Below are positions 43,898 through 53,040 of a stretch of DNA of 64,000 bases, piece by piece. The notes beneath the pieces are model-generated. The model worked only from the letters and a program-made list of their open reading frames with translations, was not told the DNA's origin and did no database searches. This DNA is from Novosphingobium acidiphilum DSM 19966 (lineage in GTDB: Bacteria; Pseudomonadota; Alphaproteobacteria; Sphingomonadales; Sphingomonadaceae): assembly GCF_000429005.1 (NCBI RefSeq), contig NZ_AUBA01000009.1, positions 62,001 to 126,000 of the forward strand, read 5' to 3'. Each line of letters begins with the position of its first letter. The stretch's first letter is position 1. A program made the translations under genes and the position numbers.

Positions 43898-45493
43898 ATG
43901 ACCTATTCGCAGACCATCATCGAGGCCCGCAAGGCCATCGCCACCTTTGGCGGCAACTGGGACGGCATCGAGGCGGAAAGTGCTGCGCGCATGCGTCTGC
44001 AGAACCGGTTTCGCACCGGTCTCGACATCGCACGCCATACCGCCAGGATCATGCGCGCCGACATGGCTGCCTATGACGCCGACCCGTCGCAGTACACGCA
44101 GTCGCTGGGCTGCTGGCACGGGTTCATCGGTCAGCAGAAGCTGATTTCGATCAAGAAGCACTTTGGCACAACCAAGGGCCGGTATCTGTACCTGTCGGGG
44201 TGGATGGTCGCGGCCTTGCGCAGCGAATTCGGCCCGTTGCCCGACCAGTCGATGCACGAAAAGACCAGCGTGCCCGCGCTGATCGCGGAGTTGTACACGT
44301 TTCTCAAGCAGGCCGATGCGCGCGAACTGGGCGGTCTGTTTCGTGAACTCGATGCGGCCAAGGCGGCCGGCGATGCGGTCAACACCCACCGCCTGCTGCA
44401 CACGATCGACGCGTTTCAGACGCACGTGGTGCCGATCATCGCCGATATCGACGCCGGGTTCGGCAATGCCGAGGCAACGTACCTGTTGGCCAAGAAATTC
44501 ATCGAGGCGGGCGCCTGCTGCATCCAGCTTGAAAACCAGGTGTCGGATGAAAAACAGTGCGGCCACCAGGACGGCAAGGTGACCGTTCCGCACGAAGACT
44601 TTCTCGCGAAAATCCGTGCGGTGCGGTACGCGTTTCTCGAACTGGGCGTCGACGATGGCGTGATCGTGGCGCGCACCGACTCGCTGGGCGCAGGGCTGAC
44701 CAAGCAGATCGCCTATACCCGCAGCCCCGGCGACATCGCCGACCAGTACAACAGCTTTCTCGATTGCGAAGCGGTCGATCCGGCCAACCTGGGCAATGGC
44801 GATGTGCTGATTGCGCGCAATGGCACGCTGTTGCGGCCCAAGCGGCTGGCGTCAAACCTGTTCCAGTTCCGCGCCGGTACGGGTGAAGACCGCGTGGTGC
44901 TCGATTGCATCAACAGCCTGCAAAACGGTGCCGACCTGCTGTGGATCGAAACCGAAAAGCCGCATATCGGCCAGATTGCGGGCATGGTGAACCGCATCCG
45001 CGAAGTCGTGCCCCATGCCAAGCTGGTCTACAACAATTCGCCCAGCTTCAACTGGACTCTGAATTTCCGGCAGCAGGTCTATGACGTGTGGACCGGTGAA
45101 GGGCGCGACATGGCGGCCTATGACCGTGCGCGCCTGATGAGCGTGGAGTACGACGGCACCGATCTGGCCCACGAAGCCGATGAACGCATCCGCACGTTCC
45201 AGCGCGATGCCGCGCGCGAGGCGGGCATTTTCCACCACCTGATCACGCTGCCCACCTATCATACCGCAGCGCTCAGCACCGACAGCCTGGCCAAGGGCTA
45301 TTTCGGCGAGGCGGGCATGCTGGCCTATGTCGAAGGCGTGCAGCGCCGCGAAATCCGCGAAGGTCTGGCCTGTGTCCGGCATCAGAACATGGCCGGATCG
45401 GACGTGGGCGACGATCACAAGGAATATTTCGCCGGTGATGCCGCGCTGAAGGCCGGCGGCGCGCACAACACCATGAACCAGTTTGCAGCGTAA
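43898..45493 (+). CDS. aceA: Isocitrate lyase
   Basis: A 531-residue isocitrate lyase, longer than the ~430-residue E. coli type and typical of the subgroup with extra C-terminal sequence. The catalytic loop is EKQCGHQDGK with nucleophile Cys221 (usual KKCGH, here KQCGH). ADIDAGFGNAEATYLLAKKFIEAGACC and SPSFNWTLNF are substrate and metal segments. It splits isocitrate to glyoxylate and succinate for growth on C2 units or fatty acids. Malate synthase is not in the window. Confidence 0.96.
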   Translation: MTYSQTIIEARKAIATFGGNWDGIEAESAARMRLQNRFRTGLDIARHTARIMRADMAAYDADPSQYTQSLGCWHGFIGQQKLISIKKHFGTTKGRYLYLSGWMVAALRSEFGPLPDQSMHEKTSVPALIAELYTFLKQADARELGGLFRELDAAKAAGDAVNTHRLLHTIDAFQTHVVPIIADIDAGFGNAEATYLLAKKFIEAGACCIQLENQVSDEKQCGHQDGKVTVPHEDFLAKIRAVRYAFLELGVDDGVIVARTDSLGAGLTKQIAYTRSPGDIADQYNSFLDCEAVDPANLGNGDVLIARNGTLLRPKRLASNLFQFRAGTGEDRVVLDCINSLQNGADLLWIETEKPHIGQIAGMVNRIREVVPHAKLVYNNSPSFNWTLNFRQQVYDVWTGEGRDMAAYDRARLMSVEYDGTDLAHEADERIRTFQRDAAREAGIFHHLITLPTYHTAALSTDSLAKGYFGEAGMLAYVEGVQRREIREGLACVRHQNMAGSDVGDDHKEYFAGDAALKAGGAHNTMNQFAA

Positions 45494-45508
45494 GACAGGA
45501 GAGGCATT

Positions 45509-45667
45509 ATGGCAGAACCCCAACGGGCCCGCGCGGTCCTTTCCACCGAAGATTTCAAGCTGATCCGTGAAGCCGTGCTCAGCCACCTGAAGCAGATCGA
45601 GGATTCGCCCGAATCGGTGAAATTCTCCAACCTCTATCACCGTCTCGGCAGCGCGCTGGGTCGGTAA
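45509..45667 (+). CDS. Small protein following isocitrate lyase, 52 residues
   Basis: MAEPQRARAVLSTEDFKLI begins a small, soluble, helical protein; the core FKLIREAVLSHLKQIEDSPESVKFSNLYHRLG is well-ordered looking. The ATG is 15 bases after the aceA stop, with AGGAGAGG just upstream, so it is clearly translated from the aceA message. I do not recognise a family. A partner or modulator of isocitrate lyase is only a guess. Confidence 0.7.
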   Translation: MAEPQRARAVLSTEDFKLIREAVLSHLKQIEDSPESVKFSNLYHRLGSALGR

Positions 45668-45709
45668 AGCCCACGCTTGTCAGGGGGCGCACCATCGCCC
45701 TGCAGTGGC

Positions 45710-45738
45710 CGAACGGCGCTGCGGGGCGATGCCGTTCG
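45710..45738 (+). repeat. Inverted repeat after the aceA operon
   Basis: CGAACGGC and GCCGTTCG enclose a 13-base loop, 42 bases after the small gene's stop. No T-run follows immediately; a TCTTTTTT run is 40 bases further. Possible mRNA 3' stabiliser. Confidence 0.45.
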
Positions 45739-45857
45739 CGGGTTGCGCCACGCTGCGCTGCCAGGTCGCGTCCGGTCTTTTTTCGCCTGTGATCAATACC
45801 TATCTTGCGAAAATGCAGCCAGATTCACCAATGCGCGCACAGGGTCAGGATGTTCAC

Positions 45858-46631
45858 ATGACCGCGACGGCGTCCAGTGCGGGCCTGCCGCGCCGTGGCG
45901 TTGTGATGATCGCGGTCCTTTACGGGCTGTTGTGCCACCTGGCCTTCGTTGCCGGCGTCGGCGCGATGATGGTTGTCCTGTTCAGCGGCATGACCTGGGG
46001 CCTTGGGCGGCTGGCCAGACCCTGGTCGTGGTTCGCCGATGCGCTGCTGCTGCTTCAATTTCCGCTGCTGCACAGTGCGTTGTTGTCGAAGCGCGGCGGC
46101 GCAGGGCTGCGGCGGCTTGCCCCTTCAAGCCTGGGCACGCCGCTTATGTCGACGACGTACGCGTTGATTGCCTCGGTGCAGACCGGGCTGCTGTTCCTGG
46201 GCTGGACGCCGGTCGGGCACGTGCTGTGGCAGGCCCGCGGTGCCACGCTGGTCGTGTTCGAAGTGGGTTATGGCGTGGCCTGGCTGTTGTTGCTCAAGGC
46301 CATTGTCGATGCCGGATTTGCATTGCAGACCGGCCTGCTGGGCTGGCGCGCGGTTGTTCGGGGGCGGCCGCCGGTTTACCCTTCCATGCCGACCCGCGGG
46401 CTGTTTCGGCTGATCCGGCAGCCGATCTATGTTGCGTTTGCGTTGACCTTGTGGACTGTGCCGACGATCACGCCCGATGGCCTGGTCGTTGCGGTCATTC
46501 TGACCGCATATTGTGTCATCGGCTCGATCATCAAAGAAGCCAGATTTGCGCGTCGATTTGGCGCGGCCTTTGCCAGATATCGCGCCGGCACGCCGTTCTG
46601 GTTTCCCCTTCCACGCCGCCGCGAAGGATGA
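45858..46631 (+). CDS. Isoprenylcysteine methyltransferase-like integral membrane protein
   Basis: A 257-residue membrane protein with about five to six helices. The C-terminal part, with PTRGLFRLIRQPIYVAFALTLW near 175-196 and RRFGAAFARYRAGTPFWFP near 230-248, matches the S-adenosylmethionine-binding pattern of ICMT/PEMT/NnrU-type methyltransferases (RHPxY and ExxxxxxYGxxYxxY). Here RHP is RQP and the Glu in KEARFARRFG is kept. Substrate unknown; lipids or isoprenoids are typical. Confidence 0.72.
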   Translation: MTATASSAGLPRRGVVMIAVLYGLLCHLAFVAGVGAMMVVLFSGMTWGLGRLARPWSWFADALLLLQFPLLHSALLSKRGGAGLRRLAPSSLGTPLMSTTYALIASVQTGLLFLGWTPVGHVLWQARGATLVVFEVGYGVAWLLLLKAIVDAGFALQTGLLGWRAVVRGRPPVYPSMPTRGLFRLIRQPIYVAFALTLWTVPTITPDGLVVAVILTAYCVIGSIIKEARFARRFGAAFARYRAGTPFWFPLPRRREG

Positions 46632-46688
46632 TCGCCAAAGGGCAGGGTGCAAATCGCCAAAGTGCATCCGCAGCCCGGGCCGGCGGAG

Positions 46689-47942
46689 CTATCGGTCGTG
46701 CACCGTGGTGTCCAGCGCGGCAGCCACATCGGACAGATGGCCATCACCGGAATGCGGCGTGATGCCCAGCACTGTGGCCATCAGCGGATAGACATCGACA
46801 TTGGGAAACGGCGGCAGGGTCAGACCCCGGCGAAACGCGGGGCCGTTGGCGATGAACAGCGCGCCCATCGCGGGATCATGGATGTCATAGCCGTGCGCGC
46901 CTTTTTCCAGGCCGGGGTGACGGGCCTGGCTGCGCGCATATTCGGCGCGGGTCATCGCCAGCCAACCGGTCTGCACCTGGCACACCACCGCAGGCACGCG
47001 CGGGTTTGTGCCGTAATCAAGATCGGCTGGAATCGCGTGCTTGTCCCAGCAATGCATGTGCGGGGCGCGGGTCAGCAGCGCGCGGCGCGCAGCCTTTCCC
47101 GCCGGGGTGGGGGCGGGGTCAAACCCGATGACCGTTCCATCGAACACCACGTGGGCGGCGGTCAGATCGACCACGTCGTCCAGCAGTACCAGATTGTCGG
47201 GCCCGACCGCGGCCATGCCGTGATCGGCCACCACGATCACGTTGGCATGGATGCTCCGCGCCTTCAGCCCCGCGATCAACCGCGCAACCGCGGTATCGAT
47301 CGTGCGGATGGCCGCATCGACCTGCGGCGAATCCGGGCCGAAATTGTGGCCTGCGGTGTCGACCTGTTCGAAATAGACGAGCGCCAGGCGCGGACGCTGG
47401 TCAGCGGGCAGATCGAACCAGCCCAGCACGGTATCGACCCGGTCGTCTGGCGCAATGGCGTGATCGTAATCGTGGAACAGCCCTGGACGCACCCCACCGT
47501 GCGCAACCGACACGCCGGGCCAGAACATCACCCCGGTGTGCAATCCGGCGCGTTCGGCGGTGATCCAGATCGGCGTGCTTTCGCCCCACCAGCGTTCCTC
47601 CTTGCTGGCCATCGAAAACGGGCCGGGCATGGCCGGATCGATGAAGGCGTTGTTCACGATGCCGTGGTGATCGGGCACCAGCCCGGTTACCAGCGTGGTG
47701 TGGTTGGGAAACGTGACCGACGGGAATGACGGCGTCATGCGCGTGGCGTGCACACCGCCTGCGGCCAGCGCCGACAGCGCCGGGCTGATCGCGCGATCCA
47801 GATAATCGGCGCGAAACCCGTCGATCGAAATCAGGATCAACGGCGATTGCGGCGCAGGGTCCGCAATTGCCGGGTTCGCCAGCCCCGGAGTCGCCAGCAG
47901 GGCCAGCAGGATGGCGAGTGTCTGGATCAGCCGGCTCATCAT
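46689..47942 (-). CDS. Exported nucleotide pyrophosphatase/phosphodiesterase (alkaline phosphatase superfamily)
   Basis: A 417-residue enzyme. Signal peptide at 1-22 (LIQTLAILLALLATPGLA). Metal and nucleophile site: Asp41 in ISIDGFRADYL, Thr77 in PSVTFPNHTTLVTG with Asn80; second metal residues in QVDTAGHNFG, VADHGM and GAHGYD. This is the NPP branch, which cleaves nucleotide or lipid phosphodiesters in the periplasm. No linked gene explains the substrate. Confidence 0.92.
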   Translation of the reverse strand: MMSRLIQTLAILLALLATPGLANPAIADPAPQSPLILISIDGFRADYLDRAISPALSALAAGGVHATRMTPSFPSVTFPNHTTLVTGLVPDHHGIVNNAFIDPAMPGPFSMASKEERWWGESTPIWITAERAGLHTGVMFWPGVSVAHGGVRPGLFHDYDHAIAPDDRVDTVLGWFDLPADQRPRLALVYFEQVDTAGHNFGPDSPQVDAAIRTIDTAVARLIAGLKARSIHANVIVVADHGMAAVGPDNLVLLDDVVDLTAAHVVFDGTVIGFDPAPTPAGKAARRALLTRAPHMHCWDKHAIPADLDYGTNPRVPAVVCQVQTGWLAMTRAEYARSQARHPGLEKGAHGYDIHDPAMGALFIANGPAFRRGLTLPPFPNVDVYPLMATVLGITPHSGDGHLSDVAAALDTTVHDR

Positions 47943-48146
47943 GGTCCTCGCGTCGGTTCGGGCACAGGGCGTCCCTGCGCACAGGCGCTGCGAACGATCA
48001 AGTCCGGCTTTTCACGCGATGATTTTTTCTCGTCTGACAATACTCAACTTAAAAAGTAGAAATTCTACGTCGGGCCGGAACGCTCCCTCCCCGTTGCCGG
48101 CCCGATACTGCCTGCGGACGATTGACGATGAAAAGGAATTTGCGCG
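47943..48146. promoter_or_regulatory. Spacer with two inverted repeats upstream of the NPP gene
   Basis: This 204-bp divergent region includes an A/T-rich block (48012-48070). GTAGAA-A-TTCTAC at 48057-48069 is a near-perfect 13-base symmetry suited to an operator. Next to it TCGGGCCGG (48071-48079) pairs with CCGGCCCGA (48098-48106), with inner AACG/CGTT pairing, a strong stem-loop that could form in the leader of the rightward transcript. Confidence 0.45.
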
Positions 48147-48299
48147 ATGACGAAGAAACATGCCCTGATCCGGCAGCCGCATGGCGAACGCCCGCTGCCA
48201 CGCCTGCCGCATCCTTCGTGGGCGCGCTCAACGGCGGGTGGCGATGCCGAACGGCGGACCTTGTCGGCCGAAGACTTCTGGGCCCGGCTGGGTATCTAG
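48147..48299 (+). CDS. Possible small protein, 50 residues
   Basis: MTKKHALIRQPHGERPLPRL begins a short basic protein ending RTLSAEDFWARLGI. AAAAGGA precedes the ATG by about ten bases. I do not know a family; the end resembles the tails of small sphingomonad proteins of unknown role. Another frame in the same place also lacks stops, so support is limited. The next gene starts 46 bases later. Confidence 0.4.
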   Translation: MTKKHALIRQPHGERPLPRLPHPSWARSTAGGDAERRTLSAEDFWARLGI

Positions 48300-48345
48300 G
48301 ATTGCTGCTGCTTGACCGTCGGGACCGGATGCCGATCTGATACGC

Positions 48346-49038
48346 ATGAAAACCGCACTGATCATCCGTCATGTGCCCCACGAAGGGGTCGCTGCCTACC
48401 GCGATCCGATCGAGGCGGCCGGGTACCGGGTCGATCGCATCGATGTCTGCGATCCCGGCTTTTCGCGTGTCGATCTTGGCGCGCCCGATCTGCTGATCAT
48501 GATGGGCGGGCCAATGGGCGTTTATGAAACCGCGACGCATCCCTGGATTGCCTGCCAGATGCGGCGGCTGGCCCGGCGGCTCGATGCCGATCGGCCGACA
48601 CTGGGGGTGTGCTTTGGCGCGCAGATGATCGCAGCGGCGCTGGGCGCGCGGGTCTATCCCGGCGGCACACGCGAAATCGGGTTTCATCCCGTGGTGGTGC
48701 ACGATCCTGCCAGCCCCTTGCGCCATGTCGCGGGCGTGCCGGTGCTGCACTGGCACGGCGACACGTTCGATCTGCCGGCGGGTGTCGATCTGCTGGCATC
48801 AAGCCATGTCTATCCGCATCAGGCCTTTGCGCGCGGGCGCAATCTGCTGGCGCTGCAATTCCATGGCGAAATGGGCGAAGACGCCAGGTTCGAAGCCTGG
48901 ATCGAACAGGGCCCGGACGATCTGGCAACCGCTGGGGTGACCCCATGCGCGCTGCGCGCAGCGCATGCTGTGCATGGCCCGCGCGCTGTCGCCGCCGGAC
49001 GCGCGATGATCGCGCAGTGGTTGTCAGGACTGGATTAG
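48346..49038 (+). CDS. Class I glutamine amidotransferase-like protein
   Basis: A 230-residue GATase1 domain protein of the GuaA-like group. Catalytic Cys89 in GVCFGAQ, His173 and Glu175 in LQFHGEM are all present. Proteins of this size act as glutamine amidohydrolases or gamma-glutamyl hydrolases; no synthase partner is seen. Its end overlaps the aminotransferase end (convergent, 15 bases). Confidence 0.9.
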   Translation: MKTALIIRHVPHEGVAAYRDPIEAAGYRVDRIDVCDPGFSRVDLGAPDLLIMMGGPMGVYETATHPWIACQMRRLARRLDADRPTLGVCFGAQMIAAALGARVYPGGTREIGFHPVVVHDPASPLRHVAGVPVLHWHGDTFDLPAGVDLLASSHVYPHQAFARGRNLLALQFHGEMGEDARFEAWIEQGPDDLATAGVTPCALRAAHAVHGPRAVAAGRAMIAQWLSGLD

Positions 49039-50193
49039 ACGTTCTCGCCAGCGGGCTATCCTGCCGATTGCCTCGTCCAGCATGGCGGCCGGTTTGCAAT
49101 GGCACAGCCGCAGCACATGGCGCGGGGCATCGCAGCCTTCCCACAGCGCCGACAGCGGGATCGAGGCGACCCCGGCTTCGCGGACCATCCGTTCGGCCAC
49201 GGTGCGATCATCCAGCGCAATCGCGCTCGCGGCCAGATCGATGCACGTGAACCATGTCGCCACACCCGGCATCACCGCAAAGCCGCATGCGGCCAGCCCC
49301 TGGTTCAGCACCGCGCGGCTTGCGGCCCAACCCGCTACGGTCGCGTCGATCAGGCCATCGTCGCCCAATCCTTCGGCCACGGCCCACTGCAACATCGGCG
49401 GAGTGGTAAAGGTCAGGAACTGGTGCGCCTTGGCCAGCACGGCCGCCACGTCGGGGGCGGCGACCATCCAGCCGACTTTCCAGCCGGTCGCGCCAAAAAT
49501 CTTGCCCGCCGATCCGATCTTGACCGTGCGCGTTGCCATGCCCGGCTCTGCCAGCAGCGAAACGTGCGTGCCGCCATCAAAGCGCACCGTTTCCCACACT
49601 TCGTCACAGATCACGAACAGGTCGTGCGCCACCGCGATTGCGGCGATCATCGCACGGGTTGCCGCATCCATCACCGAACCTGTCGGGTTCAGCGGATCGT
49701 TGATGATCATCGCGCGGGTGCGCGGGGTCAACGCCGCCTCGATCGCTGCGCGGTCATAGTGCCAGTGCGGCGGGCGCAGCGGCACAAACACCGGCACCGC
49801 GCCCATGCGGCGTACCAGCGGCGCATAGGCATCATAGGCCGGCTGAAACAGCAGCACGTGGTCGCCCGGGCTGATCACCGCCAGCACCGCCGCCGCAATT
49901 GCCTCGGTCGCGCCCGAGGTAACGATGACCTCGTCGCGTGACAGATCCAGCCGCTGGCGGCGGCGATAGAACCCCGCGATCGCATCACGCAGTTCGGGCA
50001 CGCCGGCCATTGGCGGATAGTGCTGTGACCGTTCGGCCATGGCGCGCGTCACCGCCGCGGTCAGTGCCGGTGGCGGCGGCGCATCGGGAAATCCCTGGCC
50101 CAGATTGATCGCGCCCGACGATCGGGCAAGCCCCGACATATGTTCGAAAATTGTCGTGGGCAGGGCGGAATAGACCGGATTGAGCGCGCGCAT
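49024..50193 (-). CDS. PLP-dependent aminotransferase, class I/II
   Basis: A 389-residue fold-type I aminotransferase. PLP Lys231 lies in GSAGKIFGATGWKVGW; Asp197 (ICDEVWE) and Asn169 (DPLNPTG) contact the cofactor; GQGFPDAPPP near 33-42 is typical of the aspartate/methionine/kynurenine aminotransferase group. The start gives MRALNPVYSALPTTIFEHM. There is no clear ribosome site, and a 57-nt palindrome lies 15 bases upstream, which may govern its translation or mark the end of the facing transcript. Confidence 0.9.
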   Translation of the reverse strand: MRALNPVYSALPTTIFEHMSGLARSSGAINLGQGFPDAPPPPALTAAVTRAMAERSQHYPPMAGVPELRDAIAGFYRRRQRLDLSRDEVIVTSGATEAIAAAVLAVISPGDHVLLFQPAYDAYAPLVRRMGAVPVFVPLRPPHWHYDRAAIEAALTPRTRAMIINDPLNPTGSVMDAATRAMIAAIAVAHDLFVICDEVWETVRFDGGTHVSLLAEPGMATRTVKIGSAGKIFGATGWKVGWMVAAPDVAAVLAKAHQFLTFTTPPMLQWAVAEGLGDDGLIDATVAGWAASRAVLNQGLAACGFAVMPGVATWFTCIDLAASAIALDDRTVAERMVREAGVASIPLSALWEGCDAPRHVLRLCHCKPAAMLDEAIGRIARWRERLIQS

Positions 50194-50207
50194 GGCCGTG
50201 GGTTTAA

Positions 50208-50264
50208 GCGGCGTGGAGACATTGCGCAACGCCACGGTGGCGCTGCGCAATGTCTCCACGCCGC
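50208..50264. repeat. Nearly perfect 57-nt palindrome upstream of the aminotransferase
   Basis: Arms of 21 bases (GCGGCGTGGAGACATTGCGCA and its exact complement) flank a 15-base centre which itself pairs (GCCAC-G-GTGGC), leaving one mismatch (positions 50229/50243). It lies in the spacer between the divergent aminotransferase and GlsB-like genes. Confidence 0.88.
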
Positions 50265-50359
50265 CCGGGCATTTGCAACACGCGTCATGCAACGTATTCA
50301 GATGCGGCACAGCCGTTCAAAAATATCCCGGCGGTTGTTACGAAGGCAGGAGACAATGC

Positions 50360-50611
50360 ATGCACCACGGTTTGATCGCATGGCTGATTATTGGCGGCCT
50401 GGCCGGATTTCTGGCTGGAAAGGTCACCCGGGGCGCCGGGTTTGGCATGCTGGCAGATATCGTACTGGGCATTGTCGGCGCATTTGTCGGCGGGCGCCTG
50501 TTCGATCTGTTGGGCATGGCCCCCTCGCGCGGCTTTATCGGATCGATCGTCACCGCCTTTGTCGGGTCGGTCGTCGTGCTGCTGGTGGTGCGTCTGTTCG
50601 CACGCGATTGA
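50360..50611 (+). CDS. GlsB/YeaQ/YmgE family membrane protein
   Basis: An 83-residue inner-membrane protein with three helices and Gly-rich packing (IAWLIIGGLAGFLAGKV, ADIVLGIVGAFVGGRLFDLLG, IGSIVTAFVGSVVVLLVVRLF). The family is tied to stress, acid or envelope response; mechanism unknown. GGAGA precedes the ATG. Confidence 0.9.
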   Translation: MHHGLIAWLIIGGLAGFLAGKVTRGAGFGMLADIVLGIVGAFVGGRLFDLLGMAPSRGFIGSIVTAFVGSVVVLLVVRLFARD

Positions 50612-50710
50612 CCCGGCACGACGGGGCGCCGCCAAAGCGCAAAGTTGACGGTACCGCTTGGGCCCAACCCGCTCTAAGGGGGGGGCGATCACGCAATCCG
50701 ACAGGACCCC

Positions 50711-51925
50711 ATGACCGCCAGCCGCACCGCCCAGTCCGCGACGACCGCCGCCCAGACCACGGTGTTCGGCGTGATCGTGGCAATCAGTTTCTGCCACATG
50801 CTGAACGACATGATGCAGTCGCTGTTGCCGGCCATCTATCCGGACCTGAAGAGCGAACTGCATCTCAGCTTTACCCAGATCGGTCTGGTCACGCTGGCCT
50901 ATCAGTTGACCGCGTCGATCCTGCAACCGCTGGTTGGGCTGTATGCGGACAAGCGGCCGACCCCGCTGGCGCTGCCCGGTGGCACGCTGTTCTCGCTGGC
51001 CGGGCTGCTGGTGTTGTCGGTGGCGCACAATTATGCGCTGTTGCTGGTCGGTGCGTCGCTGATCGGCATGGGTTCCTCGGTGTTTCACCCCGAATCGTCG
51101 CGCGTGGCACGCATGGCGGCGGGCGCGCGGCACGGGCTGGCGCAATCGCTGTTCCAGGTTGGCGGCAATGCCGGCCAGGCGCTGGGGCCGCTGGCGGCAG
51201 CGCTGGTGGTGGTGCGCTGGGGGCAAAGCAGCGTGGCATGCTTTGCGCTGCTGGCACTGCTGTCGTGCGCCGTGTTGTGGAATGTGGCGCAATGGTATCG
51301 CCATCACGGGCTGGCGCGGCTGGCCCCTGGCAAGGACGGTCATCGTGCGCAGGTCGTGCTGCGTAACAGCATCGTGCTGCGCGGCATTGCGATCCTGTTG
51401 GCGCTGATCTTTTCCAAATATGTCTATCTTGCCAGCCTGACGAGCTATTTCACGTTCTACCTGATCCAGCGTTTTGGCGTGACGGTCGAAAACGCACAGT
51501 TGCACCTGTTTGCCTTTCTGACCGCGGTGGCGATCGGCACGATTCTGGGCGGGCCGCTGGGCGACCGGTTCGGGCGCAAGCAGGTGATCTGGTTTTCGAT
51601 CCTGGGCCCGTTGCCGTTCACGCTGCTGCTGCCTTATGCCGGGCTGTTCTGGACCGGGCCGCTGACGGTGATGATCGGGCTGATCCTGGCCTCGGCCTTT
51701 CCGGCGATCGTGGTTTTTGCGCAGGACCTGGTGCCGGGCAAGATCGGCATGATTTCGGGCCTGTTCTTCGGCTTTGCCTTTGGCGTGGGCGGGATCGGCG
51801 CGGCGGTGCTGGGGAACGTGGCCGATGCCTGGGGCATCGTCGCGGTCTACCGGATCTGCGCGGTGCTGCCCGCAATCGGCCTGCTTGCGGTTTTCCTTCC
51901 CGATCTGCGCAAGGTTCGGGCATAG
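50711..51925 (+). CDS. MFS transporter, fosmidomycin-resistance (Fsr) type
   Basis: A 404-residue drug:proton antiporter of the major facilitator superfamily with 12 helices. ISFCHMLNDMMQSLLPAIYP near 25-44, GMGSSVFHPESSRVARMA near 119-136 and FQVGGNAGQALGPL are the Fsr marks. It likely exports fosmidomycin-like or other drugs, or sugar phosphonates. Monocistronic or with the following oxidoreductase. Confidence 0.92.
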   Translation: MTASRTAQSATTAAQTTVFGVIVAISFCHMLNDMMQSLLPAIYPDLKSELHLSFTQIGLVTLAYQLTASILQPLVGLYADKRPTPLALPGGTLFSLAGLLVLSVAHNYALLLVGASLIGMGSSVFHPESSRVARMAAGARHGLAQSLFQVGGNAGQALGPLAAALVVVRWGQSSVACFALLALLSCAVLWNVAQWYRHHGLARLAPGKDGHRAQVVLRNSIVLRGIAILLALIFSKYVYLASLTSYFTFYLIQRFGVTVENAQLHLFAFLTAVAIGTILGGPLGDRFGRKQVIWFSILGPLPFTLLLPYAGLFWTGPLTVMIGLILASAFPAIVVFAQDLVPGKIGMISGLFFGFAFGVGGIGAAVLGNVADAWGIVAVYRICAVLPAIGLLAVFLPDLRKVRA

Positions 51926-51963
51926 CCCGGATCGGCAAAGGCAACGGGCAGGAAGGGGCGGCA

Positions 51964-53040
51964 ATGACCGAGGCAGTCGAGGCGACGATGCGCGGCGTCG
52001 TGCTGACCGGGTTTGGCGGCTATGATCGGCTGGCCTGGCGCGATGATCTGCCGGTGCCGGTGCCGGGGCGTGGCGAAGTTCTGGTGCGCGTCGGCGCGGC
52101 CGGGGTCAACAACACCGATATCAACACGCGCATCGGCTGGTATTCCAAGGCGGTTGCCGCCGATACCGCAACCGGCGCCGACACCGGGTTTGCTGCGGCG
52201 CAATCCGACGGATGGAGCGGCGCGGAATTCACCTTTCCCCGCATACAGGGCGCCGATGCAGCGGGGCGCATCGTGGCGGTTGGCGACGCGGTGGATCCGG
52301 CGCGGATCGGGCAGCGCGTGCTGATCGAGCCGGTGTTTCCGGGTGCTGATGGCGCGGTGTGCTATTTCGGATCGGAATGCGATGGCGCCTTTGCCGATTA
52401 CGCGCTGGTGCCGGCAGCACAGGCCCATGCGATCGATTGCGGGTTGAGCGACGCAGAACTGGCCTCGTTCCCCTGCGCCTATGGCGCCGCGCTCAACATG
52501 CTGTGCCGCGCGGGCCAGGTGGCCGGCGAACGCGTGCTGGTAACGGGTGCATCGGGCGGGGTCGGATCGGCGGCGGTGCAACTGGCGCGTGCGCGCGGCG
52601 CGCAGGTCTGGGCGCTGGCGGGCGCGGACAAGGCCGCTGCGGTGGCGGCGCTGGGCGCCGATCGGGTGCTGCCGCGCGATGCCGACCTGGTGGCGCAGAT
52701 CGGGCGCGACAGCGTCGATCTGGTGATCGATGTGGCAGGCGGCGCGCAGTGGGGGGCGCTGCTGCAGGTGCTGCGCCCCGGCGGCCGCTATGCCGTGGCC
52801 GGGGCCATTGCCGGGCCGATCGTCGATCTGGATCTGCGGACGCTGTACCTGAAGGATCTCAGCCTGTTTGGCTGCACCGTGCCGGGGCAGGGGGTGTTTG
52901 CCGAACTGGTTGGTCACATTGCCGCCGGGCGCATCCGCCCCTTGGTCGCCCGCACGTATCCGATGCGTGACATTGCACTGGCGCAGGCCGATTTCCTGGC
53001 CAAGCGCCATGTCGGCAAGATCGTGCTGTTACCCGGATAA
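51964..53040 (+). CDS. NADPH:quinone reductase-like MDR oxidoreductase
   Basis: A 358-residue zinc-free medium-chain oxidoreductase: N-terminal GroES-like half (DLPVPVPGRGEVLVRVGAAGVNNTDINTR) and Rossmann half with VTGASGGVGSAAVQLARARGA near 194-214. Lacks zinc ligands, so a quinone or alkenal reductase with NADPH. Ends 12 bases into the end of the convergent MHS transporter gene. Confidence 0.87.
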   Translation: MTEAVEATMRGVVLTGFGGYDRLAWRDDLPVPVPGRGEVLVRVGAAGVNNTDINTRIGWYSKAVAADTATGADTGFAAAQSDGWSGAEFTFPRIQGADAAGRIVAVGDAVDPARIGQRVLIEPVFPGADGAVCYFGSECDGAFADYALVPAAQAHAIDCGLSDAELASFPCAYGAALNMLCRAGQVAGERVLVTGASGGVGSAAVQLARARGAQVWALAGADKAAAVAALGADRVLPRDADLVAQIGRDSVDLVIDVAGGAQWGALLQVLRPGGRYAVAGAIAGPIVDLDLRTLYLKDLSLFGCTVPGQGVFAELVGHIAAGRIRPLVARTYPMRDIALAQADFLAKRHVGKIVLLPG

